Positions 1 through 8,155 of a stretch of 64,000 nt of DNA are shown here, piece after piece (position 1 is the first letter of the stretch; each line of letters starts with the position of its first letter). This DNA is from Geothrix paludis (GTDB lineage Bacteria; Acidobacteriota; Holophagae; Holophagales; Holophagaceae), in contig NZ_JAKZLC010000002.1 of the NCBI RefSeq assembly GCF_022808815.1, positions 186,001 to 250,000 on the forward strand, read 5' to 3'. The position numbers were made by a program, and so were the translations under genes. The notes below the pieces were generated by a model. The model saw nothing but the letters and a program-made list of their open reading frames with translations. It was not told the origin of the DNA and did not search any database.

Positions 1-168
1 AGCCTCCAGGTCATCCTGGGCCCGGAGCCGGCACTCCATGAGGGGCTGCTGGCCCTGCTGGCCTCCGGCAAGACGCCCATGGTGGCGCGGTTCGCCCAGG
101 CGCCGGTACCCATGGGCGGCAGCCAGGCCTGGCTGCTCTATTTCGCCCCATCCCAGCCCCAGTCCTGA
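1..168 (+). CDS. C-terminal fragment of an unrecognised protein
   Basis: The window opens inside a reading frame that runs 55 codons to a TGA stop. The residues are rich in Leu, Ala and Pro, and no motif can be recognised in so short a piece. The next gene begins 38 bases downstream on the same strand with its own ribosome site, so the two could share a transcript. Function unknown; the start lies outside the window. Confidence 0.6.
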   Translation, partial: SLQVILGPEPALHEGLLALLASGKTPMVARFAQAPVPMGGSQAWLLYFAPSQPQS

Positions 169-206
169 TCCGGTTGCCTGGTTCGAATCACTATGGAGTT
201 CCCCCG

Positions 207-1118
207 ATGAGTCTGTTGGTGGTTGGCAGTGTGGCCTTTGATGACCTGGAAACGCCCTTCGGCAGCCGCGAGCGCGCCCTGGGCGGCTCCGCGACCTACT
301 TCTCCCTGAGCGCCAGCCGCTTCCATCCCGTCCGCATCGTCGCCGTGGTGGGGGAGGACTTCGGTCCGGACCAGATGCGCGTCTTCGAAGGGCGCCCCAT
401 CGACCTGGCGGGCCTGTCGAAGGTCAAGGGCCTGAGCTTCCACTGGAAGGGGGCCTACGGCTACGACCTGAACGAGGCCCAGACCCTGGCCACGGACCTC
501 AACGTCTTCGCCGACTTCAAGCCGGTCCTGCCCGCGGGCTACAGGGAGTGCGAGTACCTCTTCCTCGGGAACATTGACCCTGTCCTGCAGTTGGACGTGG
601 TGCGCCAGATGGCGAAGCGGCCCAAATGGATCGCGCTGGACACCATGAACTACTGGATCCGGGGCGCCCGTCCGGCCCTGGACGCCGTCCTGAAGGAAGT
701 CGACATCCTCCTGGTGAACGATGCCGAGGTGCGGGAGCTCACCCAGGAATACAGCCTCATCAAGGCCTACAAGAAGGTCCGGGCCCTTGGCCCCAGCACC
801 CTGGTGGTCAAGCGCGGGGAATACGGCGTGGCCCTCTTCACGCCCGAGGGGATCTTCGCCGCCCCGGCCTACCCTCTCGAGAACGTGTTCGACCCCACCG
901 GGGCCGGTGACACCTTCGCCGGCGGCTTCCTGGGCTATCTGGCCTGGATCGAGCGGGCAGATGTGACCGCCCTGAAGCACGCCACCCTGGTGGGTTCGGT
1001 CATGGCCAGTTTCACGGTGGAGCAGTTCTCTACGGAACGCCTCGAGCAGATATCCCAGGATGAAGTTCGCAACCGCTTGGCATTATTTTCAGATATGATC
1101 CGCGTCGAAGACCTATAA
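207..1118 (+). CDS. PfkB/ribokinase-family sugar or nucleoside kinase
   Basis: A 303-residue ATP-dependent kinase of the PfkB fold, expected to phosphorylate a sugar or nucleoside in the cytoplasm; the substrate cannot be read from sequence. The N-terminus has the family beta-strand followed by the GG pair near residues 26-27 (ALGGSATY). The C-terminal signature DPTGAGDTFAGG starts at residue 229, which places the catalytic Asp of GAGD near residue 235. Length is normal for the family. An upstream in-frame start at 174 exists, but the ATG at 207 has GGAG eight bases ahead and matches the family N-terminus (LLVVGSVAFD). A LysM-protein gene follows 31 bases downstream on the same strand. Confidence 0.88.
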   Translation: MSLLVVGSVAFDDLETPFGSRERALGGSATYFSLSASRFHPVRIVAVVGEDFGPDQMRVFEGRPIDLAGLSKVKGLSFHWKGAYGYDLNEAQTLATDLNVFADFKPVLPAGYRECEYLFLGNIDPVLQLDVVRQMAKRPKWIALDTMNYWIRGARPALDAVLKEVDILLVNDAEVRELTQEYSLIKAYKKVRALGPSTLVVKRGEYGVALFTPEGIFAAPAYPLENVFDPTGAGDTFAGGFLGYLAWIERADVTALKHATLVGSVMASFTVEQFSTERLEQISQDEVRNRLALFSDMIRVEDL

Positions 1119-1149
1119 TCAGCACCACCTAATCCCCTGGGGGTCCCTG

Positions 1150-2310
1150 ATGCACCAGCCCAATCGTCTGCCTGTCGGTCGGCGGCGCGCCCTCGCGATG
1201 GCGCCCGGTCTCCTCGTGGCCCTGACCTTCGCGGTTCCGGCCCTTGTGGCCCAGGAGCCCGCTGGCACGATCAAGGTCGAGACCCACAGCTCGAAATGGG
1301 ATTATCCCAAGGAAATCCAGGTACCAGAAGGTTCCCGCACCCACATCGTGGAGAAGGGAGACACCCTCTGGGATCTGGCCGGGAAGTACCTGGGCAATCC
1401 TTACGCATGGCCCCAGATCTGGGAGCTGAACCAGTGGATCAAGGATCCGCACTGGATCTACCCTGGCGATCCCCTGATCATCGACCTGACGCGCGCCGTG
1501 GCGACCGCCGGCTCCGTCCCCGAATCCGTCTCCGGCCTCCAGCCTGACCGGCGGGGCGCCTACACGGCCGCCAGGCGGCCCGAGCTGGGCTTCGCCTTCC
1601 AGGACTTCATCCAGCTGCCCTTCTTCGCCCCCGACGGCGCCGAGGCCCACTACAAGAGCCAGGGCGCCTTCACCCTGACCGGGAACCGCCGGGATGACCG
1701 CCAGCACCTCGCCGAAGGCGAGACCGTCTACATGAACGGCGGCAGCGAGCAGGGCGTGAAGGTCGGCGACCGCTTCCTCATCCTCAAGACCGTGGCCCGC
1801 AAGGTCAAGCACCCCGCCACCAAGCACAAGATGGGCGACGTGGTGCAGCAGGTGGGCGTGCTCCGGGTGGTGACGCCCCAGCCCAAGGGATCCGTCGCCA
1901 TCATCGAGCGCTGCCTCGACGGCGTCGAGGTCGGCGATCATCTGGTGCGCTTCACCGAGCCGGCGAACCTGCCCCTCCAGCTCCGGACGGACACCACCGA
2001 TCCTGTGAAGGTGGCCCCGAACTCGGCCGTGGTGGTCTTCGCCCGCGATGCCCACGATCACACGGCCAACGGCGACATGGTGATCGTGGACAAGGGCGCC
2101 AATGATGGCCTGAAGGTGGGCGACGTGCTGCTGGCTGTCCGCACCAAGACCTTCCCCGTGGGTCCGGACGACGACCGGAAGAAGGCCACGGAGACCACCA
2201 CCCACTACATCGGCCAGGCCCTGGTGGTCCGCACGGACGCCCAGTCGGCCACCTGCCGCCTGCTCAGGACCACCGAGGAGATCCTCCTCGGCGACACCCT
2301 CACCCACTAA
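1150..2310 (+). CDS. Secreted LysM-domain peptidoglycan-binding protein
   Basis: A 386-residue exported protein. It has a basic N-terminus and a hydrophobic signal segment (about residues 15-35) ending AL-VAQ. One LysM domain lies at about residues 62-112 (HIVEKGDTLWDLAGKYLG, then a YPGDPLII end), a module that binds N-acetylglucosamine in peptidoglycan. The remaining 270 residues are beta-rich and contain repeated VGDxxL elements, which may be further small beta domains; no catalytic motif is visible. It probably acts in the periplasm as an envelope scaffold. A GC-rich hairpin follows its stop, shared with the convergent rsmG. Confidence 0.85.
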   Translation: MHQPNRLPVGRRRALAMAPGLLVALTFAVPALVAQEPAGTIKVETHSSKWDYPKEIQVPEGSRTHIVEKGDTLWDLAGKYLGNPYAWPQIWELNQWIKDPHWIYPGDPLIIDLTRAVATAGSVPESVSGLQPDRRGAYTAARRPELGFAFQDFIQLPFFAPDGAEAHYKSQGAFTLTGNRRDDRQHLAEGETVYMNGGSEQGVKVGDRFLILKTVARKVKHPATKHKMGDVVQQVGVLRVVTPQPKGSVAIIERCLDGVEVGDHLVRFTEPANLPLQLRTDTTDPVKVAPNSAVVVFARDAHDHTANGDMVIVDKGANDGLKVGDVLLAVRTKTFPVGPDDDRKKATETTTHYIGQALVVRTDAQSATCRLLRTTEEILLGDTLTH

Positions 2311-2337
2311 GCCCCTGAACAGGCTGGCGAAGACCGG

Positions 2338-2353
2338 GGCCCCTTCGGGGGCC
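2338..2353. terminator. Convergent hairpin with UUCG loop
   Basis: A 6-bp GC stem (GGCCCC/GGGGCC) closes a TTCG tetraloop between the convergent LysM and rsmG genes and abuts the rsmG stop codon. There is no T tract on either side, so termination here is inferred from position and structure only. Confidence 0.45.
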
Positions 2354-2938
2354 TCAGTCGTTCCGGCGCTTCAGCACCACCACCACGCGCCGCCCCCGGG
2401 TCGGCAGGGCATAGGGATGGGGGGCGGCCTCCCAGCCGGGGGGAAGAGCCTCCCCGGACCAGTCCGGCCCCTTGAGCGCCAGAAACGGAGCGCCCGGCTT
2501 TCCGTGCCGGTCCCACCAGGCCGCCAGCTGCCCCAGGGATCCCAGGGCCTTGGCGGTCCCGAGATCCGCCTCGAGGGTGGGCAGGTCCTCCAGACGGCCA
2601 TGTACGGGCCTGAGGTTGGGCAATGGCAGCTCCAGGACCACCTGGCGGACGAAGGCCAGCTTCTTGGCAGAGGCATCCACGGCGAGCACCTCCAAGTCCG
2701 GGCGGGCCAGGGCCAGCACCACCGCAGGGCAGCCCATGCCGGTTCCCAGATCCGCCACCCGGCTGCCGGGGGGAAGGGCCTCGAGGAAGGGGAGGAGCGC
2801 CGACGCATCCAGCAGCAGCTCTTCCCGCCGCTCGGATGGGGCGAGGGAGGTCAGGGCGTGGGTGCGGTTCCACCGCTCGAGCAGGTCCAGGTAGCGGCCC
2901 AGGGGCGCGGACAGGGAGGTGGGCAGGCGGGGCTCCAT
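2354..2938 (-). CDS. rsmG: 16S rRNA (guanine-527-N7) methyltransferase
   Basis: A 194-residue SAM-dependent methyltransferase that modifies G527 of 16S rRNA in the decoding-site region. The N-terminus carries the RsmG signature of an aromatic/Leu helix followed by WNRTHALTSL (about residues 23-32). The SAM-binding loop VADLGTGMGCPAVVLAL is at 61-77, and the family sequence ending in AVDASAKKLAFVRQ follows. It is slightly shorter than the E. coli protein (207 aa). It stands alone: the LysM gene converges on it and its own upstream region is an unusually AT-rich stretch. Loss of RsmG gives low-level streptomycin resistance in other bacteria (family knowledge). Confidence 0.92.
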   Translation of the reverse strand: MEPRLPTSLSAPLGRYLDLLERWNRTHALTSLAPSERREELLLDASALLPFLEALPPGSRVADLGTGMGCPAVVLALARPDLEVLAVDASAKKLAFVRQVVLELPLPNLRPVHGRLEDLPTLEADLGTAKALGSLGQLAAWWDRHGKPGAPFLALKGPDWSGEALPPGWEAAPHPYALPTRGRRVVVVLKRRND

Positions 2939-2959
2939 GCCTCCAGGATGCCAGGGATC

Positions 2960-3160
2960 GATCCACGGGATTGAATCCTTGGTGGACCGATCACTTCTCT
3001 TTTATATTCAATATTTTTACGTCATTTTGGTTCAGGTAGGCCAACACCCCGGTCTATCATCTGAATGATGAACATTGATGCATTTCATGCTTCTAGAATG
3101 AAAACATTGACGAATGGCTCAATAGCCCCCATGATGTATTCCCTTTGACTGATCTTCCAC
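2960..3160. other. AT-rich intergenic stretch between rsmG and ybeY
   Basis: This spacer is strikingly richer in A and T than its surroundings (runs such as TTTTATATTCAATATTTTTACG). It lies between the divergent rsmG and ybeY starts, so it should hold both promoters. Several TATAAT-like hexamers are possible and none can be chosen with confidence. No convincing gene is seen on either strand. Confidence 0.5.
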
Positions 3161-3171
3161 AGGAGCCGGCC

Positions 3172-3900
3172 ATGACTGATACCAAGCTGCCCTTCCAGAT
3201 CGATTGGTCGAGCCGGAGCAAAATGCGTGGGCCTGGCGAGCAGTCCCTCGGGAAGCTGCTTCATAGCCTTCGGGATCGGCTTGCTCCAGGCGCTCAGGGT
3301 GTATCGCTGACTTATGTCGATGATCGCGGCATGAGAAAACTCAATCGCGAACACCGCGGGAAAAACATGACGACGGATGTGCTGAGTTTCCCCTCAAGCG
3401 CTGAAAAGGGGGCGTTCCCGCACCTCGGCGATATCGTGATCAGCCTTCCCACCGCCGAGAAAATGGCCAAGAAGTTCGGTGTCAGCCGGCGCCGCGAAGT
3501 CGAGACGCTGGTGATCCATGGCTTCCTTCATCTCTGCGGCCACGACCACGAAAAAGACCAGGGCGAGATGATGGCGCTCCAGGCGCAGCTTGAGCGCGAC
3601 CTGCTCGAGACCGAACCCCTGTCCATGAGCCTCAAGCGGGGCCGCAAGCCGGGCAGCAAGGTCAAGAAGCTCAAGGACGGCACCCGGGTGGTGGTGACGG
3701 GCCGGGCCGCCGCGGCCCTGGTCCGCCGCGAGCGCGTGAAGAAGGAAAAGAAGGTCAAGGTGCGCAAGGTGGCCAAGCCGAAGGAGACCGTCGCGAAGCG
3801 CGGCCCAGGCCGGCCCCGCAAGGAGGCCGCCGCGGCTCCCGCGAAGCGCGTCCTCCGCCGTCGTCGGCCGAGCCCTTCCCGGAGCGGCGTCATCGCCTAG
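3172..3900 (+). CDS. ybeY: YbeY endoribonuclease with long basic AT-hook-like tail
   Basis: A 242-residue protein. Residues 1-150 are YbeY, a zinc-dependent endoribonuclease needed for 16S rRNA 3'-end maturation and ribosome quality control. The zinc site HGFLHLCGHDH sits at 116-126, and the family segment TTDVLSFP lies just after residue 66. Usual YbeY proteins stop near 150-160 residues; this one continues for about 90 residues rich in Lys, Arg, Ala and Pro. The tail has two AT-hook-like cores, KRGRKPGSK (155-163) and KRGPGRPRK (209-217). The ATG at 3172 is preferred over an in-frame TTG at 3145 because AGGAG lies six bases upstream. The first 100 codons use more A/T-ending codons than the tail. 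The tail suggests nucleic-acid binding (inference). Confidence 0.9.
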   Translation: MTDTKLPFQIDWSSRSKMRGPGEQSLGKLLHSLRDRLAPGAQGVSLTYVDDRGMRKLNREHRGKNMTTDVLSFPSSAEKGAFPHLGDIVISLPTAEKMAKKFGVSRRREVETLVIHGFLHLCGHDHEKDQGEMMALQAQLERDLLETEPLSMSLKRGRKPGSKVKKLKDGTRVVVTGRAAAALVRRERVKKEKKVKVRKVAKPKETVAKRGPGRPRKEAAAAPAKRVLRRRRPSPSRSGVIA

Positions 3901-3988
3901 CCGGGTTCTCAACCTCCGCGTGGAAAAAGGGGCCGAAGGCCGATAAAATGGCCCTTTGGCCCGGCCCCGGGCCCCCATCGGAGCCCCT

Positions 3989-4708
3989 GTGATCAACCTC
4001 CTGCTCGGCCTGGGCGCCGCCCTCGCCGTGATCCTGCTGTCCACCTTGCTCAGCATCAAGCTGTGGATCAGCGTGCCCATCGGCATCCTCGCGGGTGCCG
4101 GCCTCTTCATCTGGCAGGGCCGCAAGGTCCAGCAGGAGCTCGAGAAGATCTTCACCCGGGCCGGCGATCAGCTGAAGAAGCAGCAGTTCGATAAGGCCAT
4201 CGAGATCATGAAGGAGGGCTACCGCTTCGCCTCCCGCCAGTTCCTCGTGAAGGGCAGCATCGACGGCCAGATCGGCGTGGTGCAGTACCTGCGCAAGAAG
4301 AACGAGGAGGCCGAGCCCCTGCTGGCCTCCGCCTCCATGCAGCACTACATCGCCAAGGCCATGCTGGGCATCCTCCAGTGGAAGCGCGGCGAGAAGAAGA
4401 AGGCCAAGGAGACCTTCGCCCTGGCCCTCAAGGCCGGCAAGAAGGAGAGCCTGCTCTACGCCGTCTACGCCTACGTTCTGGTGGAGATGGGCGAGCGCGA
4501 CAAGGCCATCGAGACCCTCAACCAGGGCCTCGGTGTCTGCAAGGGCGACGAGCGCCTCATCACCAACCGGAACCTGCTGCAGAACGGCAAGGCCCTCAAG
4601 ATGAAGGTCTACGGGGAGCAGTGGTACCAGTTCATGCTCGAGCGCCCCATGATCCGCCAGGAGGCGCCGGCCTTCGCCCGCGTGTCGCGCCGGGCGCTGC
4701 GAGGCTGA
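3989..4708 (+). CDS. Membrane-anchored TPR-type protein
   Basis: A 239-residue protein with two N-terminal hydrophobic segments (about residues 2-20 and 26-42). A soluble helical region then runs to the end and contains TPR-like helix pairs (e.g. AKAMLGILQWKRGEKKKAKE and YVLVEMGERDKAIETLNQGL). Such proteins usually act as scaffolds or in envelope assembly; no enzyme motif is present. The GTG at 3989 is chosen because GGAG lies five bases upstream and translation from it opens directly into the membrane segment. A TTG start eleven codons earlier has no ribosome site. A strong hairpin follows the stop. Confidence 0.72.
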   Translation: MINLLLGLGAALAVILLSTLLSIKLWISVPIGILAGAGLFIWQGRKVQQELEKIFTRAGDQLKKQQFDKAIEIMKEGYRFASRQFLVKGSIDGQIGVVQYLRKKNEEAEPLLASASMQHYIAKAMLGILQWKRGEKKKAKETFALALKAGKKESLLYAVYAYVLVEMGERDKAIETLNQGLGVCKGDERLITNRNLLQNGKALKMKVYGEQWYQFMLERPMIRQEAPAFARVSRRALRG

Positions 4709-4714
4709 AGCCTG

Positions 4715-4749
4715 GCTTCGGAATCACCGCTGCGCGGTGATTCCGAAGC
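4715..4749. terminator. Perfect 16-bp hairpin between TPR gene and yebC
   Basis: GCTTCGGAATCACCGC and its exact complement flank a TGC loop seven bases after the TPR stop codon. The downstream run (ATTGAAACGAATCTTTTC) has only a weak T tract. The perfect 16-bp stem fits an intrinsic terminator for the TPR gene or a structured leader ahead of yebC. Confidence 0.6.
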
Positions 4750-4827
4750 ATTGAAACGAATCTTTTCACTCTTCAGCAAACGCGAAGCGGTTGCTGCACG
4801 GAACGAACGACTGAAGGAGCCCACCCC

Positions 4828-5559
4828 ATGTCCGGCCACAATAAATGGTCCACCATCAAGCACAAGAAGGGCGCCGCGGATGCCAAGCGCGGCAAGCTCT
4901 TCACGAAGATCCTCAAGGAGATCACCGTGGCCGCTCGCCTCGGTGGCGGCGACGTGAACAGCAACCCCCGCCTTCGTCTGGCGGTGGACCAGGCCAAGGG
5001 CAGCAACATGCCCAAGGACAACTGGGAGCGCGCCATCAAGAAGGGCACCGGTGAGCTCGAGGGCGTGACCTACGAGGAAGTGGTCTATGAGGCCTACGGT
5101 CCCGGTGGCGTGGCGATCCTCGTAGAGGCCATGACCGACAACAAGAACCGCACGACCCCGGAGGTCCGCAGCTACTTCACCAAGTTCGGGGGAGAGTTGG
5201 GCGCCCAGGGCTCCGTGGCCTACCTGTTCACCAAGGAGGGCCAGATCGTCGTGGAGCCGGAAGTCTCCGAGGACAAGGTCATGGAAGTGGCCCTGGAGGC
5301 CGGCGCCGACGACGTGGCCAACGAGGGCGAGGCCTGGGTCATCAAGACCAGCCCCGAGTCCTACCAGGCCGTCAAGGATGCCGTGGACGCCGCCAAGCTC
5401 CCCGTCATCGAAGCCAAGATCATCATGGCCCCCAGCACCAGCACCGCCCTCGAAGGCTCCAAGCTCGCCAGCTTCCTCAAGCTGGTGGACCTGCTGGAGG
5501 ACAACGACGACGTGCAGAACGTGTGGCACAACGGCGACTACGAGGAACCCGAGGACTGA
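4828..5559 (+). CDS. yebC: YebC/PmpR-family translational regulator
   Basis: A 243-residue YebC-family protein. These were long annotated as transcriptional regulators; recent work on family members shows a role in translation, easing ribosome stalling at proline-rich stretches. The N-terminus [18 protein letters not shown] is the family signature, and full length matches the usual 240-250 residues. AAGGAG lies upstream of the ATG at proper spacing. The last ten codons ([10 protein letters not shown]) are part of a 178-bp segment repeated immediately downstream, so two extra out-of-context copies of this C-terminus follow the stop codon. No ruvC or ruvA neighbour is present, unlike the common arrangement. 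Confidence 0.95.
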   Translation: MSGHNKWSTIKHKKGAADAKRGKLFTKILKEITVAARLGGGDVNSNPRLRLAVDQAKGSNMPKDNWERAIKKGTGELEGVTYEEVVYEAYGPGGVAILVEAMTDNKNRTTPEVRSYFTKFGGELGAQGSVAYLFTKEGQIVVEPEVSEDKVMEVALEAGADDVANEGEAWVIKTSPESYQAVKDAVDAAKLPVIEAKIIMAPSTSTALEGSKLASFLKLVDLLEDNDDVQNVWHNGDYEEPED

Positions 5560-5921
5560 GGTCCCGTGCCCCACGCCCTCCGGGGCGGACGCTGAGCGGC
5601 CGGGTCTCCCGGCCGCACGCGTCTCTGGCTGCCCGCGATCGCAGGCCGCACCGCGGCCTGCTCCCACTCCCCCGCTTCGCGGGCTCGCGGAGCGGGGCCC
5701 CCGGCACAACGGCGACTACGAGGAACCCGAGGACTGAGGTCCCGTGCCCCACGCCCTCTGGGGCGGACGCTGAGCGGCCGGGTTTCCCGGCCGCACGCGT
5801 CTCTGGCTGCCCGCGATCGCAGGCCGCACCGCGGCCTGCTCCCACTCCCCCACTTCGCGGGCTCGCGGAGCGGGGCCCCCGGCACAACGGCGACTACGAG
5901 GAACCGGAAGACTGAGGTCCC
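5527..5921. repeat. 178-bp tandem repeat carrying the yebC 3' end and a three-hairpin module
   Basis: Copy 1 begins at 5527, copy 2 at 5705 and a partial third copy at 5883. The first 39 bases of each unit are the last ten yebC codons, the stop and GAGGTCCC. The other 139 bases form a GC-rich module with three hairpins (copy 1: 5596-5616, 5641-5661, 5671-5696). Copies 1 and 2 differ at only three bases, all transitions. The third copy has only the 39-bp part, with two changes. The region between yebC and the carboxypeptidase gene is therefore repeat, with no further gene seen. Confidence 0.92.
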
Positions 5922-5964
5922 AAACTGGTGCTCGGCAAGCTAGGGGAGCCTTTCGGCGCCCCAG

Positions 5965-7614
5965 CTATTCCTGCGCCTTCGGCGCGGGAATCGGGCTGGC
6001 GAGGACCGGGGTGCCCTCTCCCTTTCCCACCGCCAGGATGGGGAACCTCGGCGGCTCGCCCCACATGCCGTTGCCTCGGAGCAGGACCGTGTGGAAGAGA
6101 CCCCAGAACACCAGGCTGTCGGTGCTGCGCGGGTCCAGCAGGTAGAAGGCCAGGCGCCCGAGGGGCTGGTCCAGGGGGACGTAGAGGGCCCGGTCCAGAA
6201 CCGCGGGCGTCCAGGGCAGCTCCATGGGCTTCGGCGCGGCCCCCGCCTTCCAGGCGCCTTGCAGCTCCAGCGTGAACACGCCCTGGTAGGCCGAGGACGA
6301 GAGCTTGCGGCCCGCCTCCTCGAAGCGGAGGAGAGGCAGGGTCCGCGGCCGCGCGCGGCCTTCCAGCACCTTCAGGCCGTGGGCTTCCAGAAGGGGGCGG
6401 ACCGCGGCGGCGAAGGCCGGATCCACCAGGTAGCCCGCCGGAACCGCCACGAAGTCCTGGCCCTCGAAGCCCACGAAGCTGGGCAGCACCAGGTGGGTGC
6501 GGGATTTCTCTCCCACCACGCGGCCCTTCTCGTCGCGGATGGGATCCACCCACTCGAACGCGGCACGTTCGACTTCCTTCAGCTTCGCGGAAAGGGGGAG
6601 GGACACGGATTCCTTCGTCCAGGCTTCGGTCCAGCGGGCCTGGGCCATCTGGATCTCACCCCGGATCTCACCGCGGTGCTCCGCCATCCAGGTCAGGCAG
6701 GCCAGCACGAAGCGGCGCGTGTCGGCGATACGGTCGGGCCAGCGGCGGTAGACATAGCTCTCCGAGAGCACCGCCAGGCGGTTGCGCAGGGCCGGGTAGT
6801 TGGTCAGCAGCCGGGGATGGGCGTCGTAGGTCTCCCAGGCCGTGGGGGGCTTCTCCGGGGTGGGCTTGTAGGGCACGAAGTTGCCGTAGTCGTAGGTGGG
6901 CATGCCTTCGGCCTTCAGGCGCTCGCGCACTGCCACCAGCATCTTCCGGTTGAAGGCCAGCAGGCCCTCGTCCGCGCCCAGGGTGCAGGCAGGGCCGTGG
7001 GTGAGGTGGAAGCCGTGGGTGCTGCCGTTGGTGGTGTGGAGATCCAGTACCGCCGCCGGGTCGAAGTCCCGCAGCATGGCCAGGAGCCAGCGGGTGTTGG
7101 GCGCCGCGGCCTTCATGAGATCGCGATTGAGGTCAAGGCCCTGGGCATTCTCGCGCCGGCCCACGCCGCTCTCCGTGGGGTTGGGCTGCCAGGGCCGGAT
7201 GGCGGGATCCAGCGCGTCCGTGCCATCAGCGTTGTAGGCGGGCATGACCACCAGGTCGAGGTCGCGCCGCAGTTCCGGGTGCTTGCCCTGGAGGAGCTCG
7301 CGGACGATCTGCTGGATGGCCTCCTTGCCCTCCACCTCGCCCGCATGGATGTTGGCGTTCACGTAGACGCGGAGCGGATCCTTCCCCGTGCCCCTCAGGC
7401 GCCAGGCCAGCAGGGGCTTGCCGGTCTCCGTGGCCCGCGGCGCCCCTTTGGGCTGGTAGGGCTCCAGGCCCGGGGCCTGCTTCCGCAGCGCCTCCATGAA
7501 GGCCCGAACCTCCCCCACCGTGGAGGTCCGCCGGAGCTGCGTGCGCTCAGGGACAGTCTCCGGCCACCCGGCGAGGAGGCTCGTCCCCGCCAGGATCCAA
7601 ACCAGGCGCCGCAT
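5965..7614 (-). CDS. Secreted M14-family zinc carboxypeptidase
   Basis: A 549-residue exported metallopeptidase of the M14 (carboxypeptidase A) fold. It has a short signal peptide (about residues 1-16). Zinc ligands are visible as HxxE at H90/E93 (NIHAGEVEGKE) and H193 (LDLHTTNG). The substrate-binding Asn-Arg pair is in LDLNRD near residue 163, and a candidate catalytic Glu lies in LSESYVY. The C-terminal 200 residues are a beta-rich extension, common in secreted M14 enzymes. Likely substrate is peptide or a peptidoglycan-derived acyl-amino acid; it cannot be decided here. It starts four bases after the stop of the upstream membrane-protein gene, so the two form an operon. Confidence 0.82.
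   Translation of the reverse strand: MRRLVWILAGTSLLAGWPETVPERTQLRRTSTVGEVRAFMEALRKQAPGLEPYQPKGAPRATETGKPLLAWRLRGTGKDPLRVYVNANIHAGEVEGKEAIQQIVRELLQGKHPELRRDLDLVVMPAYNADGTDALDPAIRPWQPNPTESGVGRRENAQGLDLNRDLMKAAAPNTRWLLAMLRDFDPAAVLDLHTTNGSTHGFHLTHGPACTLGADEGLLAFNRKMLVAVRERLKAEGMPTYDYGNFVPYKPTPEKPPTAWETYDAHPRLLTNYPALRNRLAVLSESYVYRRWPDRIADTRRFVLACLTWMAEHRGEIRGEIQMAQARWTEAWTKESVSLPLSAKLKEVERAAFEWVDPIRDEKGRVVGEKSRTHLVLPSFVGFEGQDFVAVPAGYLVDPAFAAAVRPLLEAHGLKVLEGRARPRTLPLLRFEEAGRKLSSSAYQGVFTLELQGAWKAGAAPKPMELPWTPAVLDRALYVPLDQPLGRLAFYLLDPRSTDSLVFWGLFHTVLLRGNGMWGEPPRFPILAVGKGEGTPVLASPIPAPKAQE
5967..5991. terminator. 11-bp hairpin over the 3' end of the M14 gene
   Basis: ATTCCTGCGCC pairs with GGCGCGGGAAT around a TTC loop, with one G-T pair. 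It overlaps the final codons of the reverse-strand carboxypeptidase. No T tract follows, so the role as terminator is tentative. Confidence 0.35.
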
Positions 7615-7617
7615 GGA

Positions 7618-8094
7618 TCAGCGGGCCGTGAAAGCGGTGTCCGCCGTGGCGGGGAGGATGGTGGTCGGCGCCGGGCGGGCGCCGAAGAGCCCCTTGTTGT
7701 AGACGATGAAGCTGGAGGCCAGGAAGAGCACCAGGACCAGCAGGGCGGATCCCCGCTTGCCGGCCGCCAGGGCCTTGGGCGTCATTTCGGACAGGCCCAC
7801 CAGGACGACCACCAGCAGGAGCTTGATATGGAAGTAGTGGCCATGCTTCAGGGGGTTCTGGCCGCCCTGGATCATCAGGATCAGGAGGCCGATGCCGGCG
7901 ACCAGCGCCAGCCGGAAGGACCAGGCCACCACCTTCGCCCAGATCGTCGCGGCCAGACCCCGGATCTCTTCGCGGCCCTCCTCGAATCCGGAGAGGAGCA
8001 GCGCCACCACGGCCGCTCCGCCACCCACGGCCAAGGTCACGAAGTGCAGCCAGCGGACAAGATTCACGGCCTCGAGCTTCAGGTTCATGGTCAC
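7618..8094 (-). CDS. Four-helix membrane protein, CopD/HemJ-like
   Basis: A 158-residue integral membrane protein with four predicted helices. His residues sit at helix ends (RWLHFVTL near residue 16, and KHGHYFHIKLLLVVVL in the middle). This resembles the heme- or copper-associated CopD/HemJ/SirB2 style of small membrane proteins, but I cannot assign it to a family with certainty. It is the promoter-proximal gene of a two-gene operon with the M14 carboxypeptidase and is divergent from the Gfo/Idh gene. A second Met two codons in is an alternative start. Confidence 0.65.
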   Translation of the reverse strand: MTMNLKLEAVNLVRWLHFVTLAVGGGAAVVALLLSGFEEGREEIRGLAATIWAKVVAWSFRLALVAGIGLLILMIQGGQNPLKHGHYFHIKLLLVVVLVGLSEMTPKALAAGKRGSALLVLVLFLASSFIVYNKGLFGARPAPTTILPATADTAFTAR

Positions 8095-8155
8095 CCTCGC
8101 GAAGAAGACCCCCAGGGTAGCAGCCCTGCTAGGCTCGATTGGTCAGGAGGCTGTC

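Noticed and set aside
3085-3354. 89-codon reverse frame in the AT-rich spacer and ybeY start
   Set aside because: It overlaps the well-supported ybeY start in antisense, has no ribosome site and no recognisable motif.
5527-5921. CRISPR array
   Set aside because: The units are 178 bases with no spacer-repeat alternation and include coding sequence; no cas genes are present.
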